Assembly (NCBI GenBank): GCA_041398785.1
Contig: JAWKUA010000004.1
Span: forward strand, 310,001-374,000
Reading direction: 5' to 3'
Length of the DNA stretch: 64,000 nt
Origin: Planctomycetaceae bacterium
Lineage (GTDB): Bacteria > Planctomycetota > Planctomycetia > Planctomycetales > Planctomycetaceae
Positions within the stretch are counted from its first letter, which is position 1. The number at the start of each line of letters is the position of its first letter. Both the position numbers and the translations under genes were made by a program. This document shows positions 34,984-43,751 of this stretch, in pieces. Below the pieces are notes generated by a model, which worked only from the letters and a program-made list of their open reading frames with translations, did not search any database and was not told the origin of the DNA.

Positions 34984-35149
34984 CACGAAACCTCCCGCTG
35001 CGACCGAAGTCCGGGCGTTGAATCCGAATCTGCCGTTCGCCAATCCGTTTGATCGCGGTTCTGCGTCCGCCATCAACAGGCCGCGAACTCTGCCTGATTC
35101 GCGGGAAGATGCTTACTGAAACTGACCATGAACCCATCGCTGCAATGGT

Positions 35150-35626
35150 TCAGGACGCATCTTCGCGGTCGTCAGCTTCGGTCAGCAGTTCCCAGATATC
35201 CTTCACGGCCGACGACTGCTTCAGAAAGTTGCAGAAATCCTGGCTGCGGAGGTGCCGCGAAATATTTTCCAGTCCTCGCAGGTGATCGCCAGGCCGATCA
35301 GGAGGTGACACCAGCAGAATCAGAATAAATACGTCCTCACCGTCGAGACTGGAAAAATCCACGCCGGAATGCGAAATCGCGACGGTCGCCACCAGCCGAT
35401 CGACGGACGGATGTTTCGTGTGCGGGACGGCAACGCCGTTGCCAATCCCCGTCGACCCCAATTCCTCGCGCTTCAGAATGGCCGCGACAACGGCTTCCGC
35501 GTCGTCATCCCTGATCGTTCCCTGAGCCTTCAGGCTGCCGATCATCTCGCGAATGGCCTCCTCTTTCGAAGTGGCTTTGAGATCGGGAACAATCGCCTCT
35601 TTGACGACGAAATCGGTCAACTTCAT
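35150..35626 (-). CDS. PTS EIIA domain protein (PtsN-like)
   Basis: 158 residues of the fructose/nitrogen EIIA fold: LKATSKEEAIREMIGSLKAQ, the phospho-His motif GNGVAVPHTKHPSV, and VDFSSLDGEDVFILILLVSP. In proteobacteria PtsN (EIIA-Ntr) is the terminal acceptor of the PTS-Ntr chain and regulates potassium transport and nitrogen or carbon metabolism by binding partners. The neighbourhood hpf-ptsN-HPr-ptsI is close to the proteobacterial rpoN-hpf-ptsN-npr layout, which supports the regulatory role. No rpoN is present in the window. Confidence 0.87.
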   Translation of the reverse strand: MKLTDFVVKEAIVPDLKATSKEEAIREMIGSLKAQGTIRDDDAEAVVAAILKREELGSTGIGNGVAVPHTKHPSVDRLVATVAISHSGVDFSSLDGEDVFILILLVSPPDRPGDHLRGLENISRHLRSQDFCNFLKQSSAVKDIWELLTEADDREDAS

Positions 35627-35700
35627 TGCGTTACTTTCACTCCAATACCATGTGAAAACCAGCGTGCGACACCCCCGTGCCGCAGAATCAGTTCCGCGTG

Positions 35701-36060
35701 TTATTCTTCTTCACCTTCATCTGCCTCGGCCGGTTCGGCGGAAGCAACTTCCTTCAGCGGCTTCTTCTGGCGATGGTCGCGCAGCTTTTCCTTGTACCGA
35801 TGAACCTGGTGCTCCATCTTGTTCAGCGTGCGGTCAAACGCCGCTCTGGCGTCGTCTCCTTCCACGTGGGCGACGATCGTGTGATATCCTTCGATCTCCA
35901 CCAGCATTTCCACGTTGACACGGCCGTCTTCAAAGTCGAGCGTCACGTCAATTTCGCTGACCTGGTCCAGGTACCGGACCAGCTTTTCTGATTTGGCGGA
36001 AATGTAATCACGCAGATCCTGCTTAACACTTCCATGACGACAGGTAATCGCAACCTGCAT
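35701..36060 (-). CDS. hpf: Ribosome hibernation promoting factor (HPF/RaiA family)
   Basis: 119 residues, short form: MQVAITCRHGSVKQDLRDYI, SEIDVTLDFEDGRVNVEMLV and DDARAAFDRTLNKMEHQVHR are typical of the beta-alpha-beta-beta-beta-alpha fold that binds the 30S decoding region. The tail is acidic (EPAEADEGEEE). It would inactivate ribosomes as 100S or 70S particles in stationary phase. It is the first gene of the hpf-ptsN-HPr-ptsI run. An ATCCTTCCGGAATC-like region separates it from the RND operon; no promoter could be assigned. Confidence 0.92.
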   Translation of the reverse strand: MQVAITCRHGSVKQDLRDYISAKSEKLVRYLDQVSEIDVTLDFEDGRVNVEMLVEIEGYHTIVAHVEGDDARAAFDRTLNKMEHQVHRYKEKLRDHRQKKPLKEVASAEPAEADEGEEE

Positions 36061-36375
36061 TCTGGGTTATCCTTCCGGAATCATCTCGGTGAGGTCTTGT
36101 GACGCGGGCAATGGTTCCCCGCCGGGAGCAAAGACAGGATGTCTGGCGGGGTCAGCCGTTTCGAAAGTCGTCACGGCGCGGACCGCGCTCCCGATTTGCC
36201 GGCACTGCCAGCGTCCATCGACAGGTTCAAATGCGGCGCGATTCTAGTGAGGTGATTCCGCGAAGGAAAGCACTCAACGAATCTTCCTCCGGGAATCGCG
36301 TTCTGAAACACAATGCTCAGGGAATTCCCGAACACCTGACGCCGCCAACCGGCGGAATTTCCGGCAATGCAGGGT
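36061..36375. other. Intergenic region between the RND operon end and hpf
   Basis: 315 bp without a credible gene. CCGCC-AACC-GGCGG at 36342-36355 forms a small hairpin ~20 nt after the RND permease stop codon and may help end that transcript, although no U-tract follows on the minus strand. The remainder should hold the hpf promoter; no clear boxes were seen. Confidence 0.4.
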
Positions 36376-39300
36376 CTAAACGGCGTCGCCGGTGGGCTGT
36401 CGGGGTGAAGCCGCCGGAGCCGGGGTGCGAACTCTCGCCAGCCGGGCTCGAATCGCCAGTTGAGCGTCCACCATCAGGCTGAAACCCATCGGCACCAGCA
36501 CGAGCGTAAACAGCGTCGACACGATCAATCCGCCCAGAACGACGCTTCCCAGTCCCCGGTACAGTTCGCTGCCGGCACCACCGATCCACAGCCACTTGCC
36601 ATTGACATACGTTGGAAACGAAACGACAAGCGGCAGCATTCCCAGCACCGTTGTCAGGGTGCTCATGAAAATCGGGCGAACTCGGGTTCTGACGCTTTCG
36701 GAAACTGCGGCCGCGGAATCCATCCCGTCTTCCCGCATCAGAATCAGTGCCTGGTGAACAATCAGAATGGCATTGTTGACCACGGTTCCGATCAGGATCA
36801 CAAAGCCCAGCATCGTCAGCATGTCCAGCGCCTGGTACGTGAACACGTTCAGCAGCGCCAGGCCGATCAGACCGCCGACAAGTGCCAGTGCCACGCTGGT
36901 CATGATCACGGTCGGATAAAGGAAACTTTCAAACAGAGCGGCCATCAGCAGATACGTCAGAACAACCGCCAGCACCAGATTCCATTTGAGTTCGAACCAG
37001 GTGTCAGCCAGTTTGTCCGCTGTGCCCGCGAGCCGAATCTGATAAAGCCCGGACTGAAAAACGTCCGACTGCATCAGGGTCTGGCGAATCTCCTTTTCCA
37101 CCGTCCGCAGCGCCCCTTCCAGTGGAATGTGCGGACCCGGCTTGATTTGAATCGTGATGGATCGCAGCCGTTCTGTGTGATTGATCTGTTCCGGACCACG
37201 GCTCAGATGCACGTCAGCGATTGCCGACAGCGGGACGGTTTCTCCCAGCGGCGTACGAATCGGCAGGTTCGCGACATCCTGAGTTCGGCTTGCATATTCA
37301 TCTTCCCCGTAGATGGACAGGTCGATGCGCCTGCCGTTGTGCTGATAATCGCCGGCATAGGCACCGTCGACCAGAGCGTTGACGGTATATCCCAGGCTTG
37401 CCGCCGTGACACCCAGTTCCGCGGCCTTTTTGGGGTTGGGGACCACGTGCAGTTCCGGGCTGGAAAGATCAAGTCCCGGGATCGGCCGAATCTGATTGCC
37501 TTCCGTCATGGGAAATTTCTGCATCGCCAGGCCGAACGCCTTTTGTGCTTCCGTAACCAGTACTTCCAGGTCCGGCCCGGTGATTTCCAGGTCGATTGTC
37601 CGGCCGCCGCTGATCGCGCTTTCGAACAGACTGGCCTGGCTGACGATCGGAATGACGCCGGGCTGAGCCGCCGCGGCTTTGGACAGAATCGGGATCAGTG
37701 CTTCCGCCTGCAGTTCGTCCACGGCGCGGGCACCCATGAACAGCATTCGCCCGCGAGCGACGAAGAAGAAGCTGTCGATCGCCGGGGCATCATCGCCGGC
37801 GGTGCCCAGCCAGTACGGAGCGACGTCGTTTTCGATCTTTTCTCCCAGCCTGATCATCTGATCGACGTTGTACCCCGGAGGCGGCAGCAGGATCGCGATG
37901 ATCAGATTGCGATTCCCGTTCGGCAGATACTCCGTGTCCGGCAACAGAACTTCGCTAAGTACCAGCGATCCGACGACGAACACTGCCACGATCGCCAGTC
38001 GCACCAGCCAGCTTCCCTTCAGTGACAGAAGCCGGTACGTCAGTGCCGCGAACCTGTCGGTGCCCCAACTGAAGAACCTTGCAAGTCCGAACAGGCCCTT
38101 TAAGCCGAAGCCCAGTTGAGCGTTGTCTTCTTCGATTCGCTCCGCTTCCGTACGCTGGCTGCGCAGGACGCGGCATGCCGCGGCGGGAATCACGGTCACG
38201 CTGACAAGCAGCGAAAGTCCAACGGCGCAACTGATGGCGATGGCGATGTCCCGAAACAACTGCCCGGCCTGTCCCTCAACGAAAATCACCGGCACAAACA
38301 CGGCCAGCGTTGTCAGGGTTGAGGCCAGTACCGCTCCCCAGACTTCCTGTGCTCCCTTCATCGACGCTTCCCGCGGCGGCTTTCCCATCTGGTAGTGGCG
38401 GTAGATGTTCTCCAGCACGACGATGGCGTTGTCGACCACCATGCCGACCGCGAATGCCATTCCCGCAAGACTGATGACGTTGATGCTGCGGTCGAAGATT
38501 CGAACGAACAGGCAGGTACCGATGACGCTGATGGGAATGGCCAGCCCGACAATCAGGACGGATCGCACACTTCGCAGGAACAGCAGCAGAATCAGTACCG
38601 CCAGAGATCCGCCAAGGTAGACATTGTTGGTCACGAGTTCCGTGGCCGAATCGAGATACAGCGTCTGGTCGTACACCTGGTCCAGCCGCAGTCCGTGTTG
38701 CTTCAGGACACCCAGGTTCAGTTCCTCAGCGGCGATCCGCAGATTGTTTCCGAAAATGCGTTCCGACTCAGCCAGTTCCAGGGCGGTAATTTCGCCATCC
38801 CCGTCGCGGTCCAGTTGTTCGCGCGGCGGTCCCATGATTTCCTTCAGATTCGTTCCCGGTGCCTGCTGAGCATTGATCGCCAGCGCGCTCAGTCCCATCT
38901 GCCGGACGACTCCGGAAGGTTTCTTGTAGTCGATGCGCACCGTCGCGACGTCGCCGACTCTGATCGGAGCACTGTCGCGGTAGGCGATGATGGTTTCTTC
39001 GATCTGTTCAGGCGATTGGAACTGACCCAGCGTCCGCACGACGTTTCGCAGCTTTCCTTCCTGAATGTCCCCGGCGGACGTGTTTTGGTTCTGGCCCTGA
39101 AGGGCGCTGCGGAGCTGATCGAATGTCACGCCGAAAGCAGCCAGTCGCGTCGGGCTGACGATGACGCGGCATTCCTGTTCCTGTCCTCCCAGGACGTTGG
39201 CGTTTGCGATTCCGGGCACGCGTTCAAACGCCGATTCGATGAATTCCTCTGCGAATTTCCGCATCAGGGCCGGGTTGTTGCGGCCCAGCGAAAATGTCTC

Positions 39301-39873
39301 CAGCACCGGGAATTCCGGGACCATCGAATTCAGCTTCACCAGACTGATCCGCTCCTGCCCGCGAATCATGCCGTCCAGCGGTCCGGCCAGTTCCGGGTGC
39401 TGATCGGCCAGGTTCTGCAGATCTTCCCGCGTTGGAGGCACGGGAGACAGGATGAACCATGCCACCGCATTGGCGTTCGCGTCGACACTGGTGATGGTGG
39501 GTTCGCGAGCGTCCGGCGGATACTGAGGCACCTGGTTCAGTTTTTCGGCAACACGAGCCCGCGCGTCGGCGAGTTCGGTGCCGACCGGAAACTTCATCAC
39601 GATCGTGCCGCTGCTGTCGGCGCTTTCACTGGTGAACTCGTCAAGTCCTTCAACGCTTTTCAGCTGCTCTTCCTGCTCGTCGATGATCTCCCGCTCCACC
39701 TCCTGAGCGCTGGCTCCGGGCCACAGTGTTGTAACGGTGATCTGTGGTTCGATCACGTCCGGTGTTAACTGCACCGGTGTGCCGAAATAAGCGATCCCGC
39801 CGAACAGGACGATCAGAAACACGCCGACCGTGACCTTGACCGGATTCTCAATGGACAGACGAATGAAGTTCAC
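36376..39873 (-). CDS. RND-family efflux transporter permease with EF-hand-like insertion
   Basis: 1,165 residues. Layout is typical of AcrB/MdtB-type pumps: first helix VGVFLIVLFGGIAYFGTPVQ, periplasmic porter domain, helices 2-6 with GMAFAVGMVVDNAIVVLENI (the proton-relay Asp), a second periplasmic half, and helices 8-12 with LTMLGFVILIGTVVNNAIL. It would export hydrophobic compounds, with the adaptor encoded upstream, at the expense of the proton gradient. At ~353-366 the porter domain holds LDRDGDGEITALEL, a perfect EF-hand loop (Asp at 1, 3, 5 and Glu at 12), which I do not know from other RND permeases. No outer-membrane channel gene is adjacent. Confidence 0.94.
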   Translation of the reverse strand: MNFIRLSIENPVKVTVGVFLIVLFGGIAYFGTPVQLTPDVIEPQITVTTLWPGASAQEVEREIIDEQEEQLKSVEGLDEFTSESADSSGTIVMKFPVGTELADARARVAEKLNQVPQYPPDAREPTITSVDANANAVAWFILSPVPPTREDLQNLADQHPELAGPLDGMIRGQERISLVKLNSMVPEFPVLETFSLGRNNPALMRKFAEEFIESAFERVPGIANANVLGGQEQECRVIVSPTRLAAFGVTFDQLRSALQGQNQNTSAGDIQEGKLRNVVRTLGQFQSPEQIEETIIAYRDSAPIRVGDVATVRIDYKKPSGVVRQMGLSALAINAQQAPGTNLKEIMGPPREQLDRDGDGEITALELAESERIFGNNLRIAAEELNLGVLKQHGLRLDQVYDQTLYLDSATELVTNNVYLGGSLAVLILLLFLRSVRSVLIVGLAIPISVIGTCLFVRIFDRSINVISLAGMAFAVGMVVDNAIVVLENIYRHYQMGKPPREASMKGAQEVWGAVLASTLTTLAVFVPVIFVEGQAGQLFRDIAIAISCAVGLSLLVSVTVIPAAACRVLRSQRTEAERIEEDNAQLGFGLKGLFGLARFFSWGTDRFAALTYRLLSLKGSWLVRLAIVAVFVVGSLVLSEVLLPDTEYLPNGNRNLIIAILLPPPGYNVDQMIRLGEKIENDVAPYWLGTAGDDAPAIDSFFFVARGRMLFMGARAVDELQAEALIPILSKAAAAQPGVIPIVSQASLFESAISGGRTIDLEITGPDLEVLVTEAQKAFGLAMQKFPMTEGNQIRPIPGLDLSSPELHVVPNPKKAAELGVTAASLGYTVNALVDGAYAGDYQHNGRRIDLSIYGEDEYASRTQDVANLPIRTPLGETVPLSAIADVHLSRGPEQINHTERLRSITIQIKPGPHIPLEGALRTVEKEIRQTLMQSDVFQSGLYQIRLAGTADKLADTWFELKWNLVLAVVLTYLLMAALFESFLYPTVIMTSVALALVGGLIGLALLNVFTYQALDMLTMLGFVILIGTVVNNAILIVHQALILMREDGMDSAAAVSESVRTRVRPIFMSTLTTVLGMLPLVVSFPTYVNGKWLWIGGAGSELYRGLGSVVLGGLIVSTLFTLVLVPMGFSLMVDAQLAIRARLARVRTPAPAASPRQPTGDAV

Positions 39874-39939
39874 GGCATTTGTTCTCGTGTACGGGGATCG
39901 CTGTTGGATGTGGCGAAGCTTGTGCGGCGCAGGAACCAG

Positions 39940-41394
39940 TCAACGGCCTTCCGGCGCTTTGGCGGGACTGGAATCCTCAGCGTTGGACTGCTCCAGCACC
40001 CTGACCGCCTGGAACGGCCGCAGTCGTTCGGCACCTTCCGTGACAACCTGCATTCCCGGCTTCAGATCGTCTGCCGTCGCCTGAATCAGTTCCTCGCGGC
40101 TGACACCGGTTTCCACCACAATCATGCTGACGCTGGGCGGTTCATTGTCCTTCACGGGATTCAGGACAAACACAAACGTGCCGCGAGACGTCCGTACCAG
40201 CGCGTCCTTGGGAACCAGGACGGCATCGACTTCGTCACCGAAGAACTCCGTTTCCGCCATCATACCTTCACGCAGCTCGGGGATTCGCGTCCCGCCGGCT
40301 TCGGAAAACCGGTTCGCGATCCGCACGATCACCGGAAAACTTCGAGACCCTTCCTGCCATTCCGTGCGCGGCACGATCGAACGGACGCGGCCCGTCCACT
40401 GCCGCGGCGCCGTTCCCGGAATTCGGACACTGACGTCATCGCCGGGGTGAATCTGGCCGATGAATTCCTGGTCGACCTGAACGTGTACGTCAACTTCATC
40501 CAGTTGCGCCAGCGTGACCACAGGGGCGCCCTTTGCCAGCCACTGACCGTCATACGTGTGTTCCTGCACGACGAAACCGTCGAACGGAGCCAGCGTGGTC
40601 CGCTTTTCCTTTTCGGATTCCAGAAACGCAACGTGCATCTGCTGCGCTTCCAGCCGAGCCTTCGCCTGCAGCCGGGCTTCCTGGCGAACACCCGCCGCGG
40701 CCAGTTGATGCACGGCCTTCGCCGCGGCCAGATTCTGCTTTGCTTCATCCAGCCGGTCTTCGGCGTCCTCCACTTCCGATGGAATCGCCGCGTTGCGTTT
40801 CTGAAGTTCGCGAAGTTCGTTCAGTCGACGATCAGCGTTCGCCAGAGTCGCCTCCGCGACTTTCTGACGCGCCATGGCCTCCTCCACAACTTCGGGACGC
40901 GGAGACTGGCTCTCCTGATACATCGCCTCGTGTTCCGCAAGAATGGCTCGCTGTTCGTCCAGGTCCAGGTCGGTTGACTTCATCCTCAGCCGCGAAAGCA
41001 CCGTCCCGGTCTTCACAAAGTCGCCCTCTTCGACGGAAAACTCCTCGACCACACCGTCCGAACCCGATGCCACAATGCTCGTATGGCGAGGACGTACCGT
41101 GCCGACCACCATCAATCGCGGAGAAACCCGGTCCTGGATGACATCGGCCACACGCACCAGCGCTGGCGGTGGTCCGCCGGCCGCCGCGTCCGCCACACCG
41201 TCAGCCTTGGCAACATCGGCACCGGATCCGCAGCCGGCAATTGAGAAGCACAGCGCGAGAATCGCCAAAAGTCCATGCGACGGCAGCCCATTCGACAGAA
41301 GTCCCGGGAGTTCCAGGCCGGTTTCAAACGTGGCGGCTGTCAGTTTGAGTGGTTGTAATGACGAACTATGTTGAAGGAACTTGCGGTTCAGCAT
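39940..41394 (-). CDS. RND efflux periplasmic adaptor (membrane fusion protein), lipoprotein
   Basis: 484 residues. A lipoprotein-type signal is preceded by ~30 extra residues: LLAILALCFSIAGCGS, with lipobox IAGC. Mature protein: a lipoyl-like half motif (VASGSDGVVEEFSVEEGDFV), a long helical hairpin (~residues 145-255, rich in Ala/Glu/Arg with EAMARQKVAEATLANADRRL), then FDGFVVQEHTYDGQWLAKGA and the beta-barrel domain. It links the inner-membrane pump to an outer-membrane channel. It is directly upstream of the permease (66 bp gap), so the two form one operon. A later ATG would be needed if the ~25-residue leader is not translated. Confidence 0.9.
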   Translation of the reverse strand: MLNRKFLQHSSSLQPLKLTAATFETGLELPGLLSNGLPSHGLLAILALCFSIAGCGSGADVAKADGVADAAAGGPPPALVRVADVIQDRVSPRLMVVGTVRPRHTSIVASGSDGVVEEFSVEEGDFVKTGTVLSRLRMKSTDLDLDEQRAILAEHEAMYQESQSPRPEVVEEAMARQKVAEATLANADRRLNELRELQKRNAAIPSEVEDAEDRLDEAKQNLAAAKAVHQLAAAGVRQEARLQAKARLEAQQMHVAFLESEKEKRTTLAPFDGFVVQEHTYDGQWLAKGAPVVTLAQLDEVDVHVQVDQEFIGQIHPGDDVSVRIPGTAPRQWTGRVRSIVPRTEWQEGSRSFPVIVRIANRFSEAGGTRIPELREGMMAETEFFGDEVDAVLVPKDALVRTSRGTFVFVLNPVKDNEPPSVSMIVVETGVSREELIQATADDLKPGMQVVTEGAERLRPFQAVRVLEQSNAEDSSPAKAPEGR

Positions 41395-41616
41395 CGCGGT
41401 AGGCTGAGTCTAAAGAGGAAGGTTGTATTGCGGAGCTCGTGCGTTGACAGACGGAAACTGCCTCCGTCCAATCCGTCCCGCTGGTTTTACCCGACCGCAT
41501 TCTGCCGCGGAATCGGCAATCAATCAGCGAATTACCGCTGATTTGCGGTCCCGTGAGAAGCTGCGGGCCGTTCCACCAGTGTACGTCGCTTTGCGTCCGC
41601 AGCCAGAGCTAACCTG

Positions 41617-42855
41617 ATGCCACGTTTCAAATTGATCGCCACCAGCACCTTCGGCCTGGAAAATGTCGTCGCACGGGAACTGAAAGACCTTGGCTACGAG
41701 GATTCTCAGGTTTCTGACGGCCGAGTGCTGTTTTCCGGCGATGAAATCGACATCGCCCGCTGCAATCTGTGGCTGCGCAGCGCCGATCGGCTGCTGATTC
41801 AGGTCGGCGAATTCCCGGCCCGCGACTTCGGGCAGCTCTTCGATCAGACCATCGCCCTGCCCTGGCCCGATCTGCTGCCCGTCGACGCGAAATTTCCGGT
41901 CAGCGGTCGTAGTGTGCGTTCTCAGTTGCGAGCCGTCCCGAAGGTTCAGGGAGCGACCAAGAAGGCCATCGTCGAGAGCCTGAAGAAGAAGTACAACCGA
42001 TTTCGTTTTGAAGAAACCGGGGCGGAGTTTCCCATCGAAGTGTCGCTGCTGAAAGACACGGCGACGCTGACCATCGACACCACAGGCGACGGGCTGCACA
42101 AACGCGGCTACCGCGAAGTCGCCGGCGCTGCGCCTCTGCGGGAAACCATGGCCGCCGGACTGGTCCAGATCAGCTACTGGAACCGCGATCGTCCGCTGGT
42201 TGATCCGTTCTGCGGCAGCGGAACAATCCCCATCGAAGCCGCCATGATCGGACGCAACATCGCTCCAGGACTCGGCCGGTCCTTCATCTGCGAAGACTGG
42301 CCATGGTTCGATCGAAAACACTTCCGCGAAGCTCGCGCCGAAGCCAAAGACAAACGTCTGCCAAAACTGCCCGTTCCGATTCTGGCGTGCGATCACGATC
42401 CCAAAGCCATCCGGATCGCCAGACACAGCGTCACCGAAGCCGGCGTCAGCACCGATGTCCGCCTGGAATGCCAGGAAGTCAGCGAACTGCGGCTGACGCG
42501 CGACTACGGCTGCATCATCACAAATCCACCGTACGGCGAACGCCTGGGAGAAGCCGAAGAAGTCGAAGCCGTCTACCGCGAAATGGGCCGCGTGTTCGCA
42601 CCGCTGGATACCTGGAGCATCTACGTGCTGACGTCCAACCGCTGGTTCGAAAAACACTTCGGCCGCCGGGCTCCACGGAGAAGAAAGCTCTACAACGGCC
42701 GCCTGGAATGCCAGTACTACCAATACCCCGGCCCGCCACCACCACCTGCCGAATTGCGATCCGACGCCGACAGTGAGGCCGAATCCAATCCGGATGCCGG
42801 AACTACTTCAGGCAGCTCCTATTCTGGTGACGACGCGTCTGGTGAAGATCAGTAG
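41617..42855 (+). CDS. THUMP-domain 23S rRNA guanine-N2 methyltransferase (RlmL-like)
   Basis: 412 residues. An N-terminal ferredoxin-like/THUMP region (~1-155; STFGLENVVARELKDLGYED) is followed by a Rossmann methyltransferase with PLVDPFCGSGTIPIEAAMIG (SAM site) and the N2-guanine motif IITNPPYGERLGE. This matches the RlmL half of RlmKL, which methylates G2445 of 23S rRNA; the RlmK half is absent. The final ~40 residues are low-complexity Pro/Ser/Asp/Glu and probably disordered. It is divergent from the adaptor gene. Confidence 0.9.
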   Translation: MPRFKLIATSTFGLENVVARELKDLGYEDSQVSDGRVLFSGDEIDIARCNLWLRSADRLLIQVGEFPARDFGQLFDQTIALPWPDLLPVDAKFPVSGRSVRSQLRAVPKVQGATKKAIVESLKKKYNRFRFEETGAEFPIEVSLLKDTATLTIDTTGDGLHKRGYREVAGAAPLRETMAAGLVQISYWNRDRPLVDPFCGSGTIPIEAAMIGRNIAPGLGRSFICEDWPWFDRKHFREARAEAKDKRLPKLPVPILACDHDPKAIRIARHSVTEAGVSTDVRLECQEVSELRLTRDYGCIITNPPYGERLGEAEEVEAVYREMGRVFAPLDTWSIYVLTSNRWFEKHFGRRAPRRRKLYNGRLECQYYQYPGPPPPPAELRSDADSEAESNPDAGTTSGSSYSGDDASGEDQ

Positions 42856-42883
42856 CATGGTGATAAGGCAATGGGCCTCGGCT

Positions 42884-43666
42884 TCACCTGGCGGCTGCCG
42901 ACCATGCGGGCATTGGCAGGTCGTTGGCGGCCTCTTCCGGGTTGCTGACGGCCAGCTCGGAGATTGGGGGCACACTTTGAGATCCTGCGATCTGCCTGGA
43001 TCGGAAAATTCCTCGCCGCCCGACTTTTCCGGCGACCACGAACATGGTGCCGGCAACCAGCAGCAGGACCGTGGACGGTTCCGGCACGGCTGAAAACGTG
43101 ACCGTGGCCGGAGTTGCCGACGCGATGTTGACCGGAGTCAGCGAGCCGGACAGAAACGTCGTCAGTGCGGTGGCCGACGTATCGAGTTCGATCACGACGC
43201 GGTCCCCCGGCGTCCCGGTGATGTCGGCAACCAGTTCCATCCGGGCAAGAAGCAGCGGCGTCGAGCCGATGGTCACGTCAGAGATTCCCGGCAATGCTCC
43301 GTCAAACACGCTGAGGAACGATGATGAAGTCACGCCGCCCAAAACTTCTGCGTCGCCAAACACGTAGTCTGCTGCAGAATTCCGATACGGCGCGACGGAA
43401 AACTGATCGGTAAACAGAGCGGCAGATGCATCGAGCGGTGTCGATGTGAATTCCGCGAAGTACGAATTCAACAGATCGCCCGGCAATGGCGACGTGCTGT
43501 GAATCTCCGCGTCGATCGAAAAAACTTCGCCGGGTGTTACCGACCACGACGAACTTCTCGTGATGTCGCCCGTCCGAAACAGGCTCACCACCAGGTCGGC
43601 CTGCGTCGAGTTCGCGGCGGATTGGACGACCAGGAACAGAATTGCTGAAAGAAATCGTTTCATCAT
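42884..43666 (-). CDS. Secreted PEP-CTERM protein with cohesin-like domain and extra tail
   Basis: 260 residues (an ATG one codon later, at 43663, is equally possible). Signal peptide MKRFLSAILFLVVQSAANST. Residues ~25-195 are beta-rich; SSWSVTPGEVFSIDAEIHS and LLLARMELVADITGTPGDRV recall cohesin-like beta-sandwich domains. The sorting signal AVPEPSTVLLLVAGTMFVVA plus GKVGRR is a PEP-CTERM motif, recognised by exosortase. Unlike most members, ~40 further residues follow the basic cluster, so the stop may have been lost or the tail may have been acquired. It sits directly behind the dockerin-bearing giant gene on the same strand. Confidence 0.8.
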   Translation of the reverse strand: MMKRFLSAILFLVVQSAANSTQADLVVSLFRTGDITRSSSWSVTPGEVFSIDAEIHSTSPLPGDLLNSYFAEFTSTPLDASAALFTDQFSVAPYRNSAADYVFGDAEVLGGVTSSSFLSVFDGALPGISDVTIGSTPLLLARMELVADITGTPGDRVVIELDTSATALTTFLSGSLTPVNIASATPATVTFSAVPEPSTVLLLVAGTMFVVAGKVGRRGIFRSRQIAGSQSVPPISELAVSNPEEAANDLPMPAWSAAAR

Positions 43667-43682
43667 CTTAATTTACCTTAGT

Positions 43683-43697
43683 GTCCCGGCCCGGGAC
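43683..43697. other. Perfect palindrome upstream of the PEP-CTERM gene
   Basis: GTCCCGG-C-CCGGGAC, 7-bp arms with a 1-nt centre, lies 17 bp upstream of the PEP-CTERM start. It could be a protein-binding site or an RNA hairpin. Outer TGTCCC/GGGGACA pairing is also possible. Confidence 0.45.
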
Positions 43698-43716
43698 TGA
43701 TTCGGGGACAGGTGTT

Positions 43717-43751
43717 GCAACTGTGACGAACGTGGAGCCTGCGACAGTTGC
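43717..43751 (-). terminator. Possible hairpin terminator after the giant surface protein
   Basis: GCAACTGT at 43717-43724 pairs with ACAGTTGC at 43744-43751, immediately after the stop codon at 43752. The loop is ~19 nt and there is no U-tract, so it may instead stabilise the transcript or be a partial terminator before the PEP-CTERM gene. Confidence 0.4.

Noticed and set aside
36460..38025. 521-codon plus-strand frame opposite the RND permease
   Set aside because: Shadow of the permease; rich in Gln, His, Arg with no domain.
38395..39768. 457-codon plus-strand frame opposite the RND permease
   Set aside because: Same reasons: composition of an antisense shadow and an intact pump on the other strand.
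41524..42723. 399-codon minus-strand frame opposite the RlmL-like gene
   Set aside because: The plus strand has a complete THUMP-methyltransferase with NPPY; the reverse frame has no motif.
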